64,000 bases of DNA. It comes from Pseudalkalibacillus decolorationis (GTDB lineage: Bacteria; Bacillota; Bacilli; Bacillales; Fictibacillaceae). The position numbers and the translations under genes are program-made. The stretch lies in contig NZ_JANHJQ010000014.1 in NCBI RefSeq assembly GCF_024609785.1, positions 72,652 through 136,651 of the forward strand, written 5' to 3'. Below are positions 18,072-27,153 of this stretch, in pieces; position 1 is the first letter of the stretch; every line of letters begins with the position of its first letter. The notes beneath the pieces are model-generated. The model worked only from the letters and a program-made list of their open reading frames with translations, was not told the DNA's origin and did not search any database.

Positions 18072-20114
18072 TTAATCAAGCTTATCATCCCATTCATCAA
18101 CCTGTTCAAATAGCCAACCACGCAATAATTTATATTTCTGAGACTCCCAAAATTCCTTTGAATAAATAAGAGCCGCTGCATCGCTACGGGCAACTTCAAG
18201 GGCGCGATAATCATGAACAAGATCAGCTACTTTAAATTCAGGCAAACCACTCTGTTTTTTACCAAAAAAATCGCCTGGACCGCGTAGTTCGAGATCACGT
18301 TGTGACAGCTCAAAACCATCGTTGGTTTCTGTCATTATTTGCATCCGTTCTTTTCCTACGTCCGATTTGGGATCTGCAATTAAAATGCAATACGATTGAT
18401 CATCTCCTCTTCCTACCCTACCTCTTAATTGATGGAGCTGAGAAAGACCAAAACGTTCTGCATCATATACAACCATTACAGTAGCGTTTGGGACGTTGAC
18501 ACCTACTTCAACAACTGTTGTCGATACAAGGATTTGTACATTGTTTTCACTAAACATAGTCATGATCTGTTCTTTTTCGTCAGATGGCAATCGGCCATGC
18601 ATAAGCCCGACGTTATATCCATTGAAAAAATTTTGTAACTGTACATGGACATCAATTGCATTTTGTACATCTAATTTGTCCGACTCTTCAATAAGTGGAC
18701 AAATAACGTATGCTTGTCCACCTCTACTTAATTCTTTTTCAATAAATGTCAATACACGATCAAGCATGCTATGTTTAGCCCAATACGTTTCAATAGGTTT
18801 ACGGCCAGCAGGCATTTCATCAATTGTCGACACATCCATATCTCCAAATGCTGAAATTGCCAATGTTCTTGGAATTGGCGTTGCAGTCATAAACAACACA
18901 TCAGGATTAATCCCCTTTTTCCGAAGAACTTTACGTTGGTTTACCCCAAACCTGTGCTGCTCGTCCGTTATTACTAAGGCAAGCTCGTTAAAATTAACAT
19001 CATCTTGTATTAGAGCATGTGTGCCTACAAGGATATCAATATCGCCAGTCTCGACATGCTGAAGGAGTTCTTTTCGTTTCTTCCCCTTAACTGAGCTCGT
19101 TAATAAGGCAATCGATACATCTTCGTGTAGAAACAGCTGTGTGAGAGATTCATAATGCTGTTCAGCGAGAATTTCAGTAGGAACCATTAGAGCCGATTGC
19201 ATTCCTGCTGTAGCAGCTACATACATACCTATAGCTGCAACTACAGTTTTCCCTGATCCAACATCTCCTTGTAACAACCTGTTCATACGATATGTAGAGC
19301 TTAAATCGATAAGAAACTCATCTGTAACCCTTTGCTGAGCACCAGTGAGTGGAAATGGTAATGACTTAATAAAGGCGTGAACCTCGTTTTTGTTAAAAGG
19401 TCTCTTTTCACCAGCTGTCCTTTCTTTCTCTAGCTTACGCCACCATTGCATTTTCAATTGGAAAAGCAGTAGTTCTTCATACACGAAGTACCTTCTCGCC
19501 TGCTTCAAGTGTTGATGGCTTTTTGGCAGGTGAATCCAACGTACGGCATCCTTCCGATCAATGAGCTTATATTGTGCTTTTAAATCGATTGGTAAGATCT
19601 CTTCAATAACATTGGAGTATTGAATTAGCGCCTGTTGGATAACTTTCCTGATCCGTTTAACTGACCATTCTCCCTTAACTGAATAAATCGGCTCAATTGT
19701 TTCGGATTTCTCTGGATGTCCGAACGTGACATGTTGGGCATTGATGGTCATTCGGTGCTGATCCCATTTTCCTGTTATCGTTATAGGCTGTCCAATAGAA
19801 AATTGTTTTTTAAGAAAAGCTCGATTGAAAAATACAGCAGTAATTAAGTAACGACCAATTAATACCTTTATGGACAGTCTGGATTTTTTACGACCAAAAT
19901 AACGTAAAGAAGGCTCACTATGAACCTTCCCTTCTAAGGTCGCTCGCTCATCATGTTTAAGCTCCGTTAAATCCTTAACTTGAAAATCTTCATAACGGTA
20001 TGGAAAGTAAAGCAGAAGGTCTCTAATAGAATGAATTCCAAGGTCTGTGAGTTCTTCTGCTCTTGCCTCTCCGATCCCTTTTACTTCTGTAACTGGTTGT
20101 GTTAGTTGTTCCAT
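18072..20114 (-). CDS. recG: ATP-dependent DNA helicase RecG
   Basis: The 680-residue branch-migration helicase regresses stalled forks. An amino-terminal wedge/OB domain is followed by superfamily 2 helicase motifs: GDVGSGKTVVA (Walker A), MVPTEILAEQH, DEQHRFG (motif II), MTATPIPRTLA, and QLRGRVGRG (motif VI). The start is the ATG whose first base is the last base of the sdaAA stop; a GTG one codon earlier is also possible. Confidence 0.97.
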   Translation of the reverse strand: MEQLTQPVTEVKGIGEARAEELTDLGIHSIRDLLLYFPYRYEDFQVKDLTELKHDERATLEGKVHSEPSLRYFGRKKSRLSIKVLIGRYLITAVFFNRAFLKKQFSIGQPITITGKWDQHRMTINAQHVTFGHPEKSETIEPIYSVKGEWSVKRIRKVIQQALIQYSNVIEEILPIDLKAQYKLIDRKDAVRWIHLPKSHQHLKQARRYFVYEELLLFQLKMQWWRKLEKERTAGEKRPFNKNEVHAFIKSLPFPLTGAQQRVTDEFLIDLSSTYRMNRLLQGDVGSGKTVVAAIGMYVAATAGMQSALMVPTEILAEQHYESLTQLFLHEDVSIALLTSSVKGKKRKELLQHVETGDIDILVGTHALIQDDVNFNELALVITDEQHRFGVNQRKVLRKKGINPDVLFMTATPIPRTLAISAFGDMDVSTIDEMPAGRKPIETYWAKHSMLDRVLTFIEKELSRGGQAYVICPLIEESDKLDVQNAIDVHVQLQNFFNGYNVGLMHGRLPSDEKEQIMTMFSENNVQILVSTTVVEVGVNVPNATVMVVYDAERFGLSQLHQLRGRVGRGDDQSYCILIADPKSDVGKERMQIMTETNDGFELSQRDLELRGPGDFFGKKQSGLPEFKVADLVHDYRALEVARSDAAALIYSKEFWESQKYKLLRGWLFEQVDEWDDKLD

Positions 20115-21001
20115 CACTTTTTCCTAAGCGGTATTCCGTAAATTTTTGCTTCGAGCTCACGTCCGGTTGGAGTAGCCGCCAAACCTCCTTGTGCAGTTTC
20201 CTTTAAAGCTGTAGGCATTGATTCTCCTATTTTATACATAGCATCGATTACTTCATCACATGGGATTCTACTTTCAATGCCTGCAAGTGCCATGTCTGCT
20301 GCCGTTATTGCAATACTCGCACCAATAGCATTTCTCTTAACACATGGTACCTCTACAAGACCTGCAACAGGATCACAGACTAAGCCAAGCATATTTTTCA
20401 AAGCAATTGCCATCGCATGAGCACTCTGTTCGGGATTTCCTCCTGCTAATTCAACTATAGCAGCTGAAGCCATTCCACTTGCTGAACCTACTTCAGCTTG
20501 ACAACCACCCGCAGCCCCTGAAATCGAGGCATTGTTCGCCACGACAAAACCAAACGCTCCTGAGGTAAAAAGGAAACGGACCATCTCATCCCTTGTTGGT
20601 TTTAATTTCTCCCGTAACGCAAAAAGAGTCCCAGGAACGACCCCGGCTGACCCAGCTGTAGGCGTAGCACAAATTGTTCCCATTGCAGCATTCACTTCAT
20701 TTGTGGCGACAGCTTTACTTACCGCATCAAGTACTGTTTCTCCGGCCAAACTTTTCCCACTTGCAATATACTTTTGTAGAAGGACTGCATCGCCACCTGT
20801 TAAACCAGAGTGAGACTTGATTCCTTCCTTCAACCCTCGCTCAACTGCTTGTTCCATAACATCCAAGCTTTTGGCCATTTGTTCAATAATCGCTTCTTTC
20901 GTCCAGCCTTTCACTTCCATTTCTTGCGTTATCATCACTTCGGAAATTGGAATGTTCTTGGAGATTGCTAGTTCTACTAACTCACTAACGTTCCGAAACA
21001 T
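20114..21001 (-). CDS. sdaAA: L-serine dehydratase, iron-sulfur alpha subunit
   Basis: The 295-residue subunit carries the [4Fe-4S] cluster that deaminates L-serine to pyruvate and ammonia. Cysteines that can bind the cluster are seen in GTICATPTAGSAG, GAAGGCQAEVG and LVCDPVAG-LVEVPCVKRN. It works with the beta subunit encoded just upstream. It overlaps recG by one base, as part of an sdaAB-sdaAA-recG unit. Confidence 0.96.
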   Translation of the reverse strand: MFRNVSELVELAISKNIPISEVMITQEMEVKGWTKEAIIEQMAKSLDVMEQAVERGLKEGIKSHSGLTGGDAVLLQKYIASGKSLAGETVLDAVSKAVATNEVNAAMGTICATPTAGSAGVVPGTLFALREKLKPTRDEMVRFLFTSGAFGFVVANNASISGAAGGCQAEVGSASGMASAAIVELAGGNPEQSAHAMAIALKNMLGLVCDPVAGLVEVPCVKRNAIGASIAITAADMALAGIESRIPCDEVIDAMYKIGESMPTALKETAQGGLAATPTGRELEAKIYGIPLRKK

Positions 21002-21066
21002 CTAACACACCGTCCTTTTTTGAAAGGTAAATATAAATTTATTGCCTAGCAGGGCGCTTCCGCTTT

Positions 21067-21729
21067 TCAATCATGGATGCGTGTCGCTTTAATAATATAC
21101 GGTAATTGTTCAATTTCTTTAATGACTGGGTCCTCTAAGTTTTGGTCCACTTCAATTGTCATCAAAGCCTCACTACCTTTTTCCTTTCTTCCAACCTCCA
21201 TATGCCCTACATTAATCTCATGCTTTGCTAAGAGGTTGGCCACACTTGCGATTGCTCCGTAGCGATCATTATGGACGACTAATAAAGCTGGCTGATTCCC
21301 TGAAAGGCGAAGTACAAATCCATTTAACTCGATAACTTCAACTTTCCCCCCACCAATTGAGATCCCTACAACCTCCAGTTCACCTTGATCATCTCCAAGC
21401 TGTATTTTAGCTGTGTTCGGATGATCAGTTAGGGCATCTTCCTCAACCATACGAATTTTAATTCCTTCTTGCTTTGCAATTTTTATGGATTCCCTAATCC
21501 TTGAATCGAATGTGTCAAAGTCCAATATCCCCCCGACAATCGCCACATCGGTCCCATGCCCTCGGTATGTTTTTGCGAAGGAACCATAAAACGATATAAC
21601 AGCCCATTTGGGTTTTCGGCCAAATAGGGAACGAGCAATCCTTCCAATTCGAGCGGCTCCCGCTGTATGAGAACTGGAAGGTCCAATCATAATGGGCCCG
21701 ATAATATCGAAAACACTCTTATACTTCAT
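21067..21729 (-). CDS. sdaAB: L-serine dehydratase, beta subunit
   Basis: The 220-residue subunit starts MKYKSVFDIIGPIMIGPSSSHTAG, the family signature that binds substrate, and ends in an ACT domain (about residues 148-220, LLVVHNDRYGAIASVANLLAKHEIN). The start has GGGGGAG upstream; the reading frame is open 15 codons earlier but without such a site. It is the first gene of the serine dehydratase pair; I did not find a clear promoter. Confidence 0.96.
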   Translation of the reverse strand: MKYKSVFDIIGPIMIGPSSSHTAGAARIGRIARSLFGRKPKWAVISFYGSFAKTYRGHGTDVAIVGGILDFDTFDSRIRESIKIAKQEGIKIRMVEEDALTDHPNTAKIQLGDDQGELEVVGISIGGGKVEVIELNGFVLRLSGNQPALLVVHNDRYGAIASVANLLAKHEINVGHMEVGRKEKGSEALMTIEVDQNLEDPVIKEIEQLPYIIKATRIHD

Positions 21730-21810
21730 TTCCGACTCCCCCAATGTTTGAAATAAGTCTTTACAAGTGTCCAACTACCTATATGAATTCATAAATATTT
21801 CCTTATATAA

Positions 21811-21855
21811 AATATTCCTATCCTGAAGTGTAAAGCTTGCCAGAATAGGAATATT
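21811..21855 (-). terminator. Probable terminator after fakA
   Basis: AATATTCCTAT and ATAGGAATATT are inverted arms (with further CTG/CAG pairing inside) a few bases after the fakA stop. The stem is AT-rich and followed by TTTTATAT on the minus strand, so termination is probable but not certain. Confidence 0.55.
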
Positions 21856-21865
21856 AATAATTATT

Positions 21866-23548
21866 TTATTCTACAGATACGATGTAAGAATAGAGCGGCT
21901 GATTTCCAGCATGCATTTCAACTTCGATATCTAAAAACTGCTTTTCAATCCATTTAACGAGTTTGGATGTCTCTTCCTCACTGGCATCTTCTCCGTAGAT
22001 AAGTGTAACAATTTCATCATCCTCTGAAATCATTTCAGTTAACAATGTTTCGACGGCTTCCATTTGCGATGGCTTAGATGTCACAATTTTACTATCAAAG
22101 ATACCCATAAATTCATCTTTTTTGATTTCTACACCATCAATGCTTGTATCTCTTACCGCGAACGTAACCTGGCCAGACTTGACATATTTTACAGCCTCTG
22201 CCATGGATTGTTTGTTTTCTTCCAATGAAACAGATGGATTAAATGCCAGTAAAGCTGACACTCCTTGAGGTACTGTTTTCGTCTTGACTACAGCCACCTC
22301 TTGATCAACTACGGATGCAGCTTGTTCTGCTGCCATGACAATGTTACTGTTGTTTGGCAAAATGATTAATTTTTCTGCATGTGCTTCTTCAATTGCTTTT
22401 ACGATGTCTTCTGTACTGGGGTTCATCGTTTGACCGCCTGAAATTACTACAGATGCTCCGAGACTTTTAAACAATGCCTCTATACCTGTTCCCATCGATA
22501 CCGTAATAATACCAAATGGTTGTTTAGCTTTAGGTGTTTCAGCTTTTGTAGGCGCCTGTACAGATTTTTCTTTTTCGAGTAATGCTGTATGCTGTTCTCG
22601 CATATTTTCAATCTTTATGTTGATGAGATCACCATAAGTTTGGGCAAACGTCAACATATCCCCTGGTTGTTCTGTATGCATATGCACTTTGATTAATTCC
22701 TCATCGGAAACAACCAGTAGTGAGTCACCATGATTGTTTAATTCTTTCCTAAAGCTTTCTTCAGAAAAGGGGTGTTTCTTTATTTTGGTTTCATTGAACT
22801 TAACCATAAATTCAGTACAGTAGCCGTATGTAATATCCTCTGTTCTCATATGATGCTGTGCACTTTTGTGATGCTCAGCGTTAACAAGTTCACCCATTGA
22901 AGGTCCTATTTCGCTTGTAACAGGTAATTTCTTACCTTCGAGCACGGATAAAAATCCCTCATAGATCGTCAAAAGTCCTTGACCCCCGGAATCGACAACA
23001 CCTACCTCTTTCAATACAGGTAATAATTCTGGTGTTCGATCAAGGGATGCTTTTGCTTCCGCCAACGTTTTTTGCATTACTACGACAATGTCATTAGATT
23101 TCCGGGCTGCTTTAGTTGCTGCTTTTGCTGAATCTTTCGCAACTGTAAGGATTGTACCTTCTACAGGCTTCATAACAGCTTTATAAGCAGTCTCAACACC
23201 ACGTTCTAACGCTGCTGCAAATTGCCCAGCATCAATCAAGGCTTTGCCCTCAATTGCTTTTGAGAAGCCTCTGAACAATTGCGATAGGATTACACCAGAA
23301 TTACCACGTGCCCCCATTAACAAGCCTTTAGAAAATAAAGATGCAATTTTACTTGCATCATCCGATGACAGTGTTTCGACTTCTTTTATACCAGAAGTGA
23401 TTGTCAAATTCATGTTCGTTCCGGTATCACCGTCCGGTACTGGAAAAACATTAAGTGCATCAACCATCTGTACATTGTTGTTCAGGTGGTTTGCACCTAA
23501 TATAAACATCTGTGAAAGCTTTTTCCCACCTAACTTCTTTACAGTCAC
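21866..23548 (-). CDS. fakA: Fatty acid kinase FakA (YloV, DAK2 domain)
   Basis: The 560-residue protein has an amino-terminal DhaL/DAK2 ATP-binding domain with NVFPVPDGDTGTNM (about residues 34-47) and GARGNSGVILSQL, a middle domain, and a carboxy-terminal DegV-like part. FakA phosphorylates fatty acids presented by FakB (DegV) partners for entry into phospholipid synthesis. The start is a GTG after GAGGAGGAAAG, in line with homologues. It lies 16 bases after the Asp23-family gene, the usual yloU-yloV pair. Confidence 0.93.
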   Translation of the reverse strand: MTVKKLGGKKLSQMFILGANHLNNNVQMVDALNVFPVPDGDTGTNMNLTITSGIKEVETLSSDDASKIASLFSKGLLMGARGNSGVILSQLFRGFSKAIEGKALIDAGQFAAALERGVETAYKAVMKPVEGTILTVAKDSAKAATKAARKSNDIVVVMQKTLAEAKASLDRTPELLPVLKEVGVVDSGGQGLLTIYEGFLSVLEGKKLPVTSEIGPSMGELVNAEHHKSAQHHMRTEDITYGYCTEFMVKFNETKIKKHPFSEESFRKELNNHGDSLLVVSDEELIKVHMHTEQPGDMLTFAQTYGDLINIKIENMREQHTALLEKEKSVQAPTKAETPKAKQPFGIITVSMGTGIEALFKSLGASVVISGGQTMNPSTEDIVKAIEEAHAEKLIILPNNSNIVMAAEQAASVVDQEVAVVKTKTVPQGVSALLAFNPSVSLEENKQSMAEAVKYVKSGQVTFAVRDTSIDGVEIKKDEFMGIFDSKIVTSKPSQMEAVETLLTEMISEDDEIVTLIYGEDASEEETSKLVKWIEKQFLDIEVEMHAGNQPLYSYIVSVE

Positions 23549-23564
23549 GAATCTTTCCTCCTCG

Positions 23565-23927
23565 TTACGGGTTCGTCACCCTCACGCCTTGAACAAATAT
23601 ATTTACGGAATCCACTGATAGTCCGAGCATTTGATCGAGCGTATACTTCACTTTTGTTTGGACATTGTGAGCGACTTCAGAAATTTTCGTTCCATAGCTA
23701 ACGATAATGTACATATCTATGTGAACTTCATCCTCCTCTTGACGTACGACAATGCCTCTGCTGAAATTATCTTTTCCTAAGAGTTCAGTAATCCCATCTT
23801 TTATTTGTTTTTGCGATGCCATACCGATGATACCATAACAATCGATCGCAGCCCCACCTGCTATGGTTGCAATGACGTCATTAGAGATATCAATTTCCCC
23901 GTACTTGGTTTTCATTTCAATAGACAT
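23565..23927 (-). CDS. Asp23/Gls24 family envelope stress protein (YloU)
   Basis: The 120-residue protein belongs to the Asp23/DUF322 family: a short amino-terminal part with ISNDVIATIAGGAAIDCYGI, then VRQEEDEVHIDMYIIVSYGTKI. Family members are soluble or membrane-anchored and respond to cell-envelope and alkaline stress; this one has no membrane segment. It is upstream of fakA and transcribed with it. The region upstream to rpmB (about 225 bases) holds the divergent promoters. Confidence 0.93.
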   Translation of the reverse strand: MSIEMKTKYGEIDISNDVIATIAGGAAIDCYGIIGMASQKQIKDGITELLGKDNFSRGIVVRQEEDEVHIDMYIIVSYGTKISEVAHNVQTKVKYTLDQMLGLSVDSVNIFVQGVRVTNP

Positions 23928-24054
23928 GCAGAATCCCCCTTTGGATTAAATCACCTATGGCTAGTGTCATTTTACTATAATATTGTGCATTTTGAAAGAA
24001 AATATAACATAGCACTACGTTTCCATGTCAAGTATATAAACTTGATATAATTTG

Positions 24055-24083
24055 TTGCATTCTCTTATTTCTCATGCTACTAT
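24055..24083 (+). promoter_or_regulatory. Promoter of rpmB
   Basis: Plus strand: TTGCAT (24055-24060), a 17-base spacer, and TACTAT (24078-24083) preceded by TGC, an extended -10. An overlapping TATAAT at 24081-24086 is an alternative with 20-base spacing. Confidence 0.55.
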
Positions 24084-24152
24084 AATGTAGTGTTTATGAC
24101 AAAACGTTATACTTGCAATCGTTCTGATCGTTGCAATAAAGGAGGTACACTC

Positions 24153-24341
24153 ATGGCTAGAAAATGTGTTGTAACTGGAAAGAAAACAAGCTTTGGAAAC
24201 AAGCGTTCTCACGCATTGAATTCTTCAAAACGTAAGTGGGGAGCGAACGTTCAAAAGGTTCGCATTCTTGTAGACGGTAAACCAAAACGCGTATACGTAT
24301 CTGCACGTGCATTAAAGTCCGGCAAAGTAGAGCGCGTTTAA
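24153..24341 (+). CDS. rpmB: 50S ribosomal protein L28
   Basis: The 62-residue protein reads [24 protein letters not shown] and ends [18 protein letters not shown], which is L28. The start is set by AAAGGAGGTACACTC; a longer frame beginning at 24090 includes the promoter and is not real. It is a single-gene unit on the plus strand with its own promoter and terminator. It has only one cysteine in its first part, so it looks like the zinc-independent form. Confidence 0.97.
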   Translation: MARKCVVTGKKTSFGNKRSHALNSSKRKWGANVQKVRILVDGKPKRVYVSARALKSGKVERV

Positions 24342-24360
24342 TAGAATTACAATGGCAAAA

Positions 24361-24396
24361 GGATCGGTTCATCATATGATGTTCCGGTCTTTTTTC
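24361..24396 (+). terminator. Terminator after rpmB
   Basis: GATCGG-TTCATCAT-ATGATGTT-CCGGTC forms an interrupted hairpin followed by TTTTTT on the plus strand, 20 bases after the rpmB stop. Confidence 0.75.
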
Positions 24397-24405
24397 ACAC
24401 GTTAA

Positions 24406-24490
24406 GAAAGTATAAAAATACTTTCTATAGCATAAGCGCAACTAAGGCTCAGCCGGCGCCAAAGGCTTAGCTTTGCCAAGTTTTCTTTAT
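24406..24490 (-). repeat. Dispersed short repeat, family A
   Basis: On the minus strand the element begins AAAGAAAACTTGGC, passes through AGCCTTAGTTGCGCTTAT, and ends in CTATAGAAAGTATTTTTATACTTTCT, itself a hairpin. Closely related copies occur at 63590-63680 and, in the other orientation, at 57054-57160 and 62520-62590, with a fragment at 44022-44060. The rest of the 24342-24705 interval holds the rpmB terminator, two doubtful micro-ORFs and the spoVM terminator. Confidence 0.85.
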
Positions 24491-24677
24491 TGGAACTTAC
24501 TAAATACTCATACCTAGATAAATCAATACTGTCACCATACTGAACCCCGGGAAAAATAAAGTCTTATGCATTATTGACCAATTTTTCATTCATCCGTATC
24601 AACCTCCAATCGATAACTTCATTATATAGGCAGTATAACATCAACAACCATTATTATCCAATCAATTCACAATAAAC

Positions 24678-24704
24678 AAAAAAGCACCCGACTGGTGCTT
24701 TTTT
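24678..24704 (-). terminator. Intrinsic terminator after spoVM
   Basis: Minus strand: AAAAAAGCACC, AGTC loop, GGTGCTTTTTT, starting directly after the spoVM stop codon. Symmetric tracts could also serve the plus strand. Confidence 0.88.
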
Positions 24705-24705
24705 G

Positions 24706-24786
24706 TTACCCCTTTTTGAAGGATCCTAGTATCGCCCTCACACAACCACCTAAAAACTTGGGCAGTTTAATGGTATAAAATTTCAT
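24706..24786 (-). CDS. spoVM: Spore morphogenesis protein SpoVM
   Basis: The 26-residue peptide reads MKFYTIKLPKFLGGCVRAIL and ends GSFKKG. It matches SpoVM, the amphipathic helix that recognises the convex forespore membrane and anchors the coat ATPase SpoIVA. The ribosome binding site GGAGGAGGCGG is strong, and its position between rpmB and thiN equals that in B. subtilis. It differs from the B. subtilis peptide, as I recall it, by a Cys in place of Ile after the GG pair, Ile for Met, and a different last residue. Its gene is too short for most gene callers. Confidence 0.95.
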   Translation of the reverse strand: MKFYTIKLPKFLGGCVRAILGSFKKG

Positions 24787-24896
24787 AATTCCGCCTCCTC
24801 CAACGTTAGTTTCCGCAGGGAATCGCTTCGAAAAATAACATTCTATTTAAGTATATTCGTCTACTTGAAAATAGTACCCGGAGAAATAAAATTTCC

Positions 24897-25538
24897 TCAG
24901 TCTTTGCTTCTTACCATCATTAATATGCCATCATCAAATGAATAAGTACCTTTTTTTGTTACAAGCTCATTCGATATACACAAGGTCGAACCGAAGCGAA
25001 GATCTGTATCTAATAGAGGATAGCGGAATCCCGTTAGCGTTATTCCTTTTACTAAATCTGAAAAGGGAAGAAATGAAATATAGAACAATTCATCATCCGG
25101 CTTAACCGTATACGTTCCAGGATTTAAAAGGATGATCTCATTTTGAATGTCAATGATTTTCATTTCAATACCGTGATCCAGACCTAACGTTAACATCTGA
25201 ATATTAATCAATTCATGGTCCAAACGACCACCCGTCACCCCGTATAAAATAATCAGTTCTGGTCGTTGCTTAATCGCCCACCGAACCGCCAACTCAAGAT
25301 CAGTCATATCCTTTTCACGATCAAATGTGAATGTCTGAACCTTTTGATTGTTAATAATAGTCGAAAGTTCTACTTCAGAAATCGAATCAAAGTCCCCGAA
25401 TGCTGCATTCGGAGTAATGTTTCTGTTATAGAGGAATTTCGTACCTTCATCAACACCAATATACACATCATTGTCACTTCGATAAAGCTCTGGTAGTAAC
25501 TGTTCTGGACCTCCTGCAACAATATGAATCTTATTCAT
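24897..25538 (-). CDS. thiN: Thiamine pyrophosphokinase
   Basis: The 213-residue enzyme transfers pyrophosphate from ATP to thiamine. It has the amino-terminal Rossmann-like part with GVDEGTKFL and AFGDFDSIS, the DREKDMTDLELAV segment, and GVTGGRLDHELINIQML, all typical of the family, followed by a beta-rich thiamine-binding half. Order rpe-thiN-spoVM is the same as in B. subtilis. No TPP riboswitch is visible upstream. Confidence 0.94.
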   Translation of the reverse strand: MNKIHIVAGGPEQLLPELYRSDNDVYIGVDEGTKFLYNRNITPNAAFGDFDSISEVELSTIINNQKVQTFTFDREKDMTDLELAVRWAIKQRPELIILYGVTGGRLDHELINIQMLTLGLDHGIEMKIIDIQNEIILLNPGTYTVKPDDELFYISFLPFSDLVKGITLTGFRYPLLDTDLRFGSTLCISNELVTKKGTYSFDDGILMMVRSKD

Positions 25539-25618
25539 TATTCTCCACTCTCAATCTAAGGTAGATTCCCCCAGTGAAATGTTAGTCCTTAAATTTAGTT
25601 GCTGCTAAAAACTTACAC

Positions 25619-26266
25619 TTATTCGCCTCGAATCGCCTTAATTGCACCAACACGATCTTCTTTATTGAAGATAGCAGATCCGGCTACGAGTACATTCGCA
25701 CCATTCTCAACACAACGTTTTGCTGTTTCAGGATTCACACCACCATCAACCTCAATATCGATATCTAATCCTCTCTCCTTGCACATGTTTGATACCGCCT
25801 TAATTTTAGACAACACAGGCTCAATAAACGATTGTCCACCAAAGCCTGGATTTACTGTCATCAGTAACACGAGGTCGACGTCATCAAGGATTTGCTCAAT
25901 GACTTGTACCGGTGTGTGTGGGTTCAATACGACACCAGCTTTTACACCGTTCTCTTTAATAAGGTGAATCGTACGATGGAGGTGTGGACATGTTTCTACA
26001 TGAACAGAGAGGATATCTGCTCCAGCTTTTGCAAACGCAGGAATGTATTGATCGGGATTCTCAATCATAAGATGGACATCCAGTGGTAAGACGGTTACAG
26101 GTCGAATCGCATCTACAATCAGCGGTCCAATTGTGATATTTGGAACAAAGTGGCCATCCATTACATCGACATGTATGTAATCAGCGCCTCCAAGCTCAAC
26201 ATTCTTAATTTCTTCTCCAAGTTTTGAAAAGTCAGCGGAGAGAATCGATGGTGCTATTTTAGTCAT
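25619..26266 (-). CDS. rpe: Ribulose-phosphate 3-epimerase
   Basis: The 215-residue TIM-barrel enzyme interconverts ribulose 5-phosphate and xylulose 5-phosphate in the pentose phosphate pathway. It starts [20 protein letters not shown] and has the metal-binding [26 protein letters not shown] and DGGVN motifs. It follows rsgA by two bases. Confidence 0.97.
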   Translation of the reverse strand: MTKIAPSILSADFSKLGEEIKNVELGGADYIHVDVMDGHFVPNITIGPLIVDAIRPVTVLPLDVHLMIENPDQYIPAFAKAGADILSVHVETCPHLHRTIHLIKENGVKAGVVLNPHTPVQVIEQILDDVDLVLLMTVNPGFGGQSFIEPVLSKIKAVSNMCKERGLDIDIEVDGGVNPETAKRCVENGANVLVAGSAIFNKEDRVGAIKAIRGE

Positions 26267-26268
26267 GG

Positions 26269-27144
26269 TCAGTACCTCCGTTTTTGGTCTTTAATCTCTT
26301 GTAAAAAATGCAGATAATGATCGTACCGAAATTGGGCAATCTCATCATTTTCAAGTGCCGCTTTCACAGCACATTTCGGCTCAGATGTATGTGTGCAACC
26401 CCTGAACTTACAAGAAGGCCTTCGTTCTCTTATCTCTGGAAAATACAGAGATAAATCTATCCATTCGATATCAATAAAATCAAGTGAACTAAATCCAGGT
26501 GTATCAGCGACGAATCCTTCACCGAATGGGATCAACTCAACGTGTCTTGTCGTATGCTTACCACGCCCAAGATGGTCAGAAATCTCATTGGTTTCTAACT
26601 TCAACTCAGGATTCAGTGTATTGAGTAGGGTTGATTTTCCGACCCCAGATTGTCCTGCAATCACGGTTACTTTGTTTTCGAATATCTCAAGAACTGCCTC
26701 AAGTCCAGTTTCATTTATTGAAGACGTTTCAAGCACACAATAGCCAACTTGGCGGTAAGCCTCAAGGGCTTCCTTAATCTCATCATCTGAATCAGTCAAA
26801 TCTGATTTACTTAAACAGATGATTGGTAAAATATCATTCGCTTCGATGTGGACTAGGAACCGGTCCAAAAGGTGCGTACTGAACGTTGGTCGACGTGCAG
26901 AAAAAATCAATAGGGCCTGATCGATGTTTGCAATTGGCGGACGTATCAATTCGTTTTTGCGTTCAAGAATCGACAAAACATAGCCATCGGTTTTGTTCTC
27001 CGCTTGAAACTCTACTTCATCACCGACAAGAGGAGTCAGTTTACGTTTTCTAAAATTCCCCCGGCCTCTACATTGAAATATCCCGTTGTCATTCATCACA
27101 TAATAATAGCCACTCAACGCTTTAATTATCATTCCCTTTGGCAT
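26269..27144 (-). CDS. rsgA: Ribosome small subunit GTPase RsgA (CpgA)
   Basis: The 291-residue circularly permuted GTPase takes part in late 30S maturation. An OB domain (to about residue 65) precedes the GTPase with SKSD (G4) and [12 protein letters not shown] (G1), and a carboxy-terminal zinc-binding part shows [16 protein letters not shown]. In B. subtilis CpgA is phosphorylated by PrkC, whose gene lies 9 bases upstream, so the neighbourhood fits a shared task. Confidence 0.97.
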   Translation of the reverse strand: MPKGMIIKALSGYYYVMNDNGIFQCRGRGNFRKRKLTPLVGDEVEFQAENKTDGYVLSILERKNELIRPPIANIDQALLIFSARRPTFSTHLLDRFLVHIEANDILPIICLSKSDLTDSDDEIKEALEAYRQVGYCVLETSSINETGLEAVLEIFENKVTVIAGQSGVGKSTLLNTLNPELKLETNEISDHLGRGKHTTRHVELIPFGEGFVADTPGFSSLDFIDIEWIDLSLYFPEIRERRPSCKFRGCTHTSEPKCAVKAALENDEIAQFRYDHYLHFLQEIKDQKRRY

Positions 27145-27153
27145 GTAGTTGTC

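Noticed and set aside
18496-19062. 188-residue plus-strand open frame
   Set aside because: It lies wholly antisense to the conserved helicase core of recG, has no ribosome binding site and resembles no protein; it is a shadow frame.
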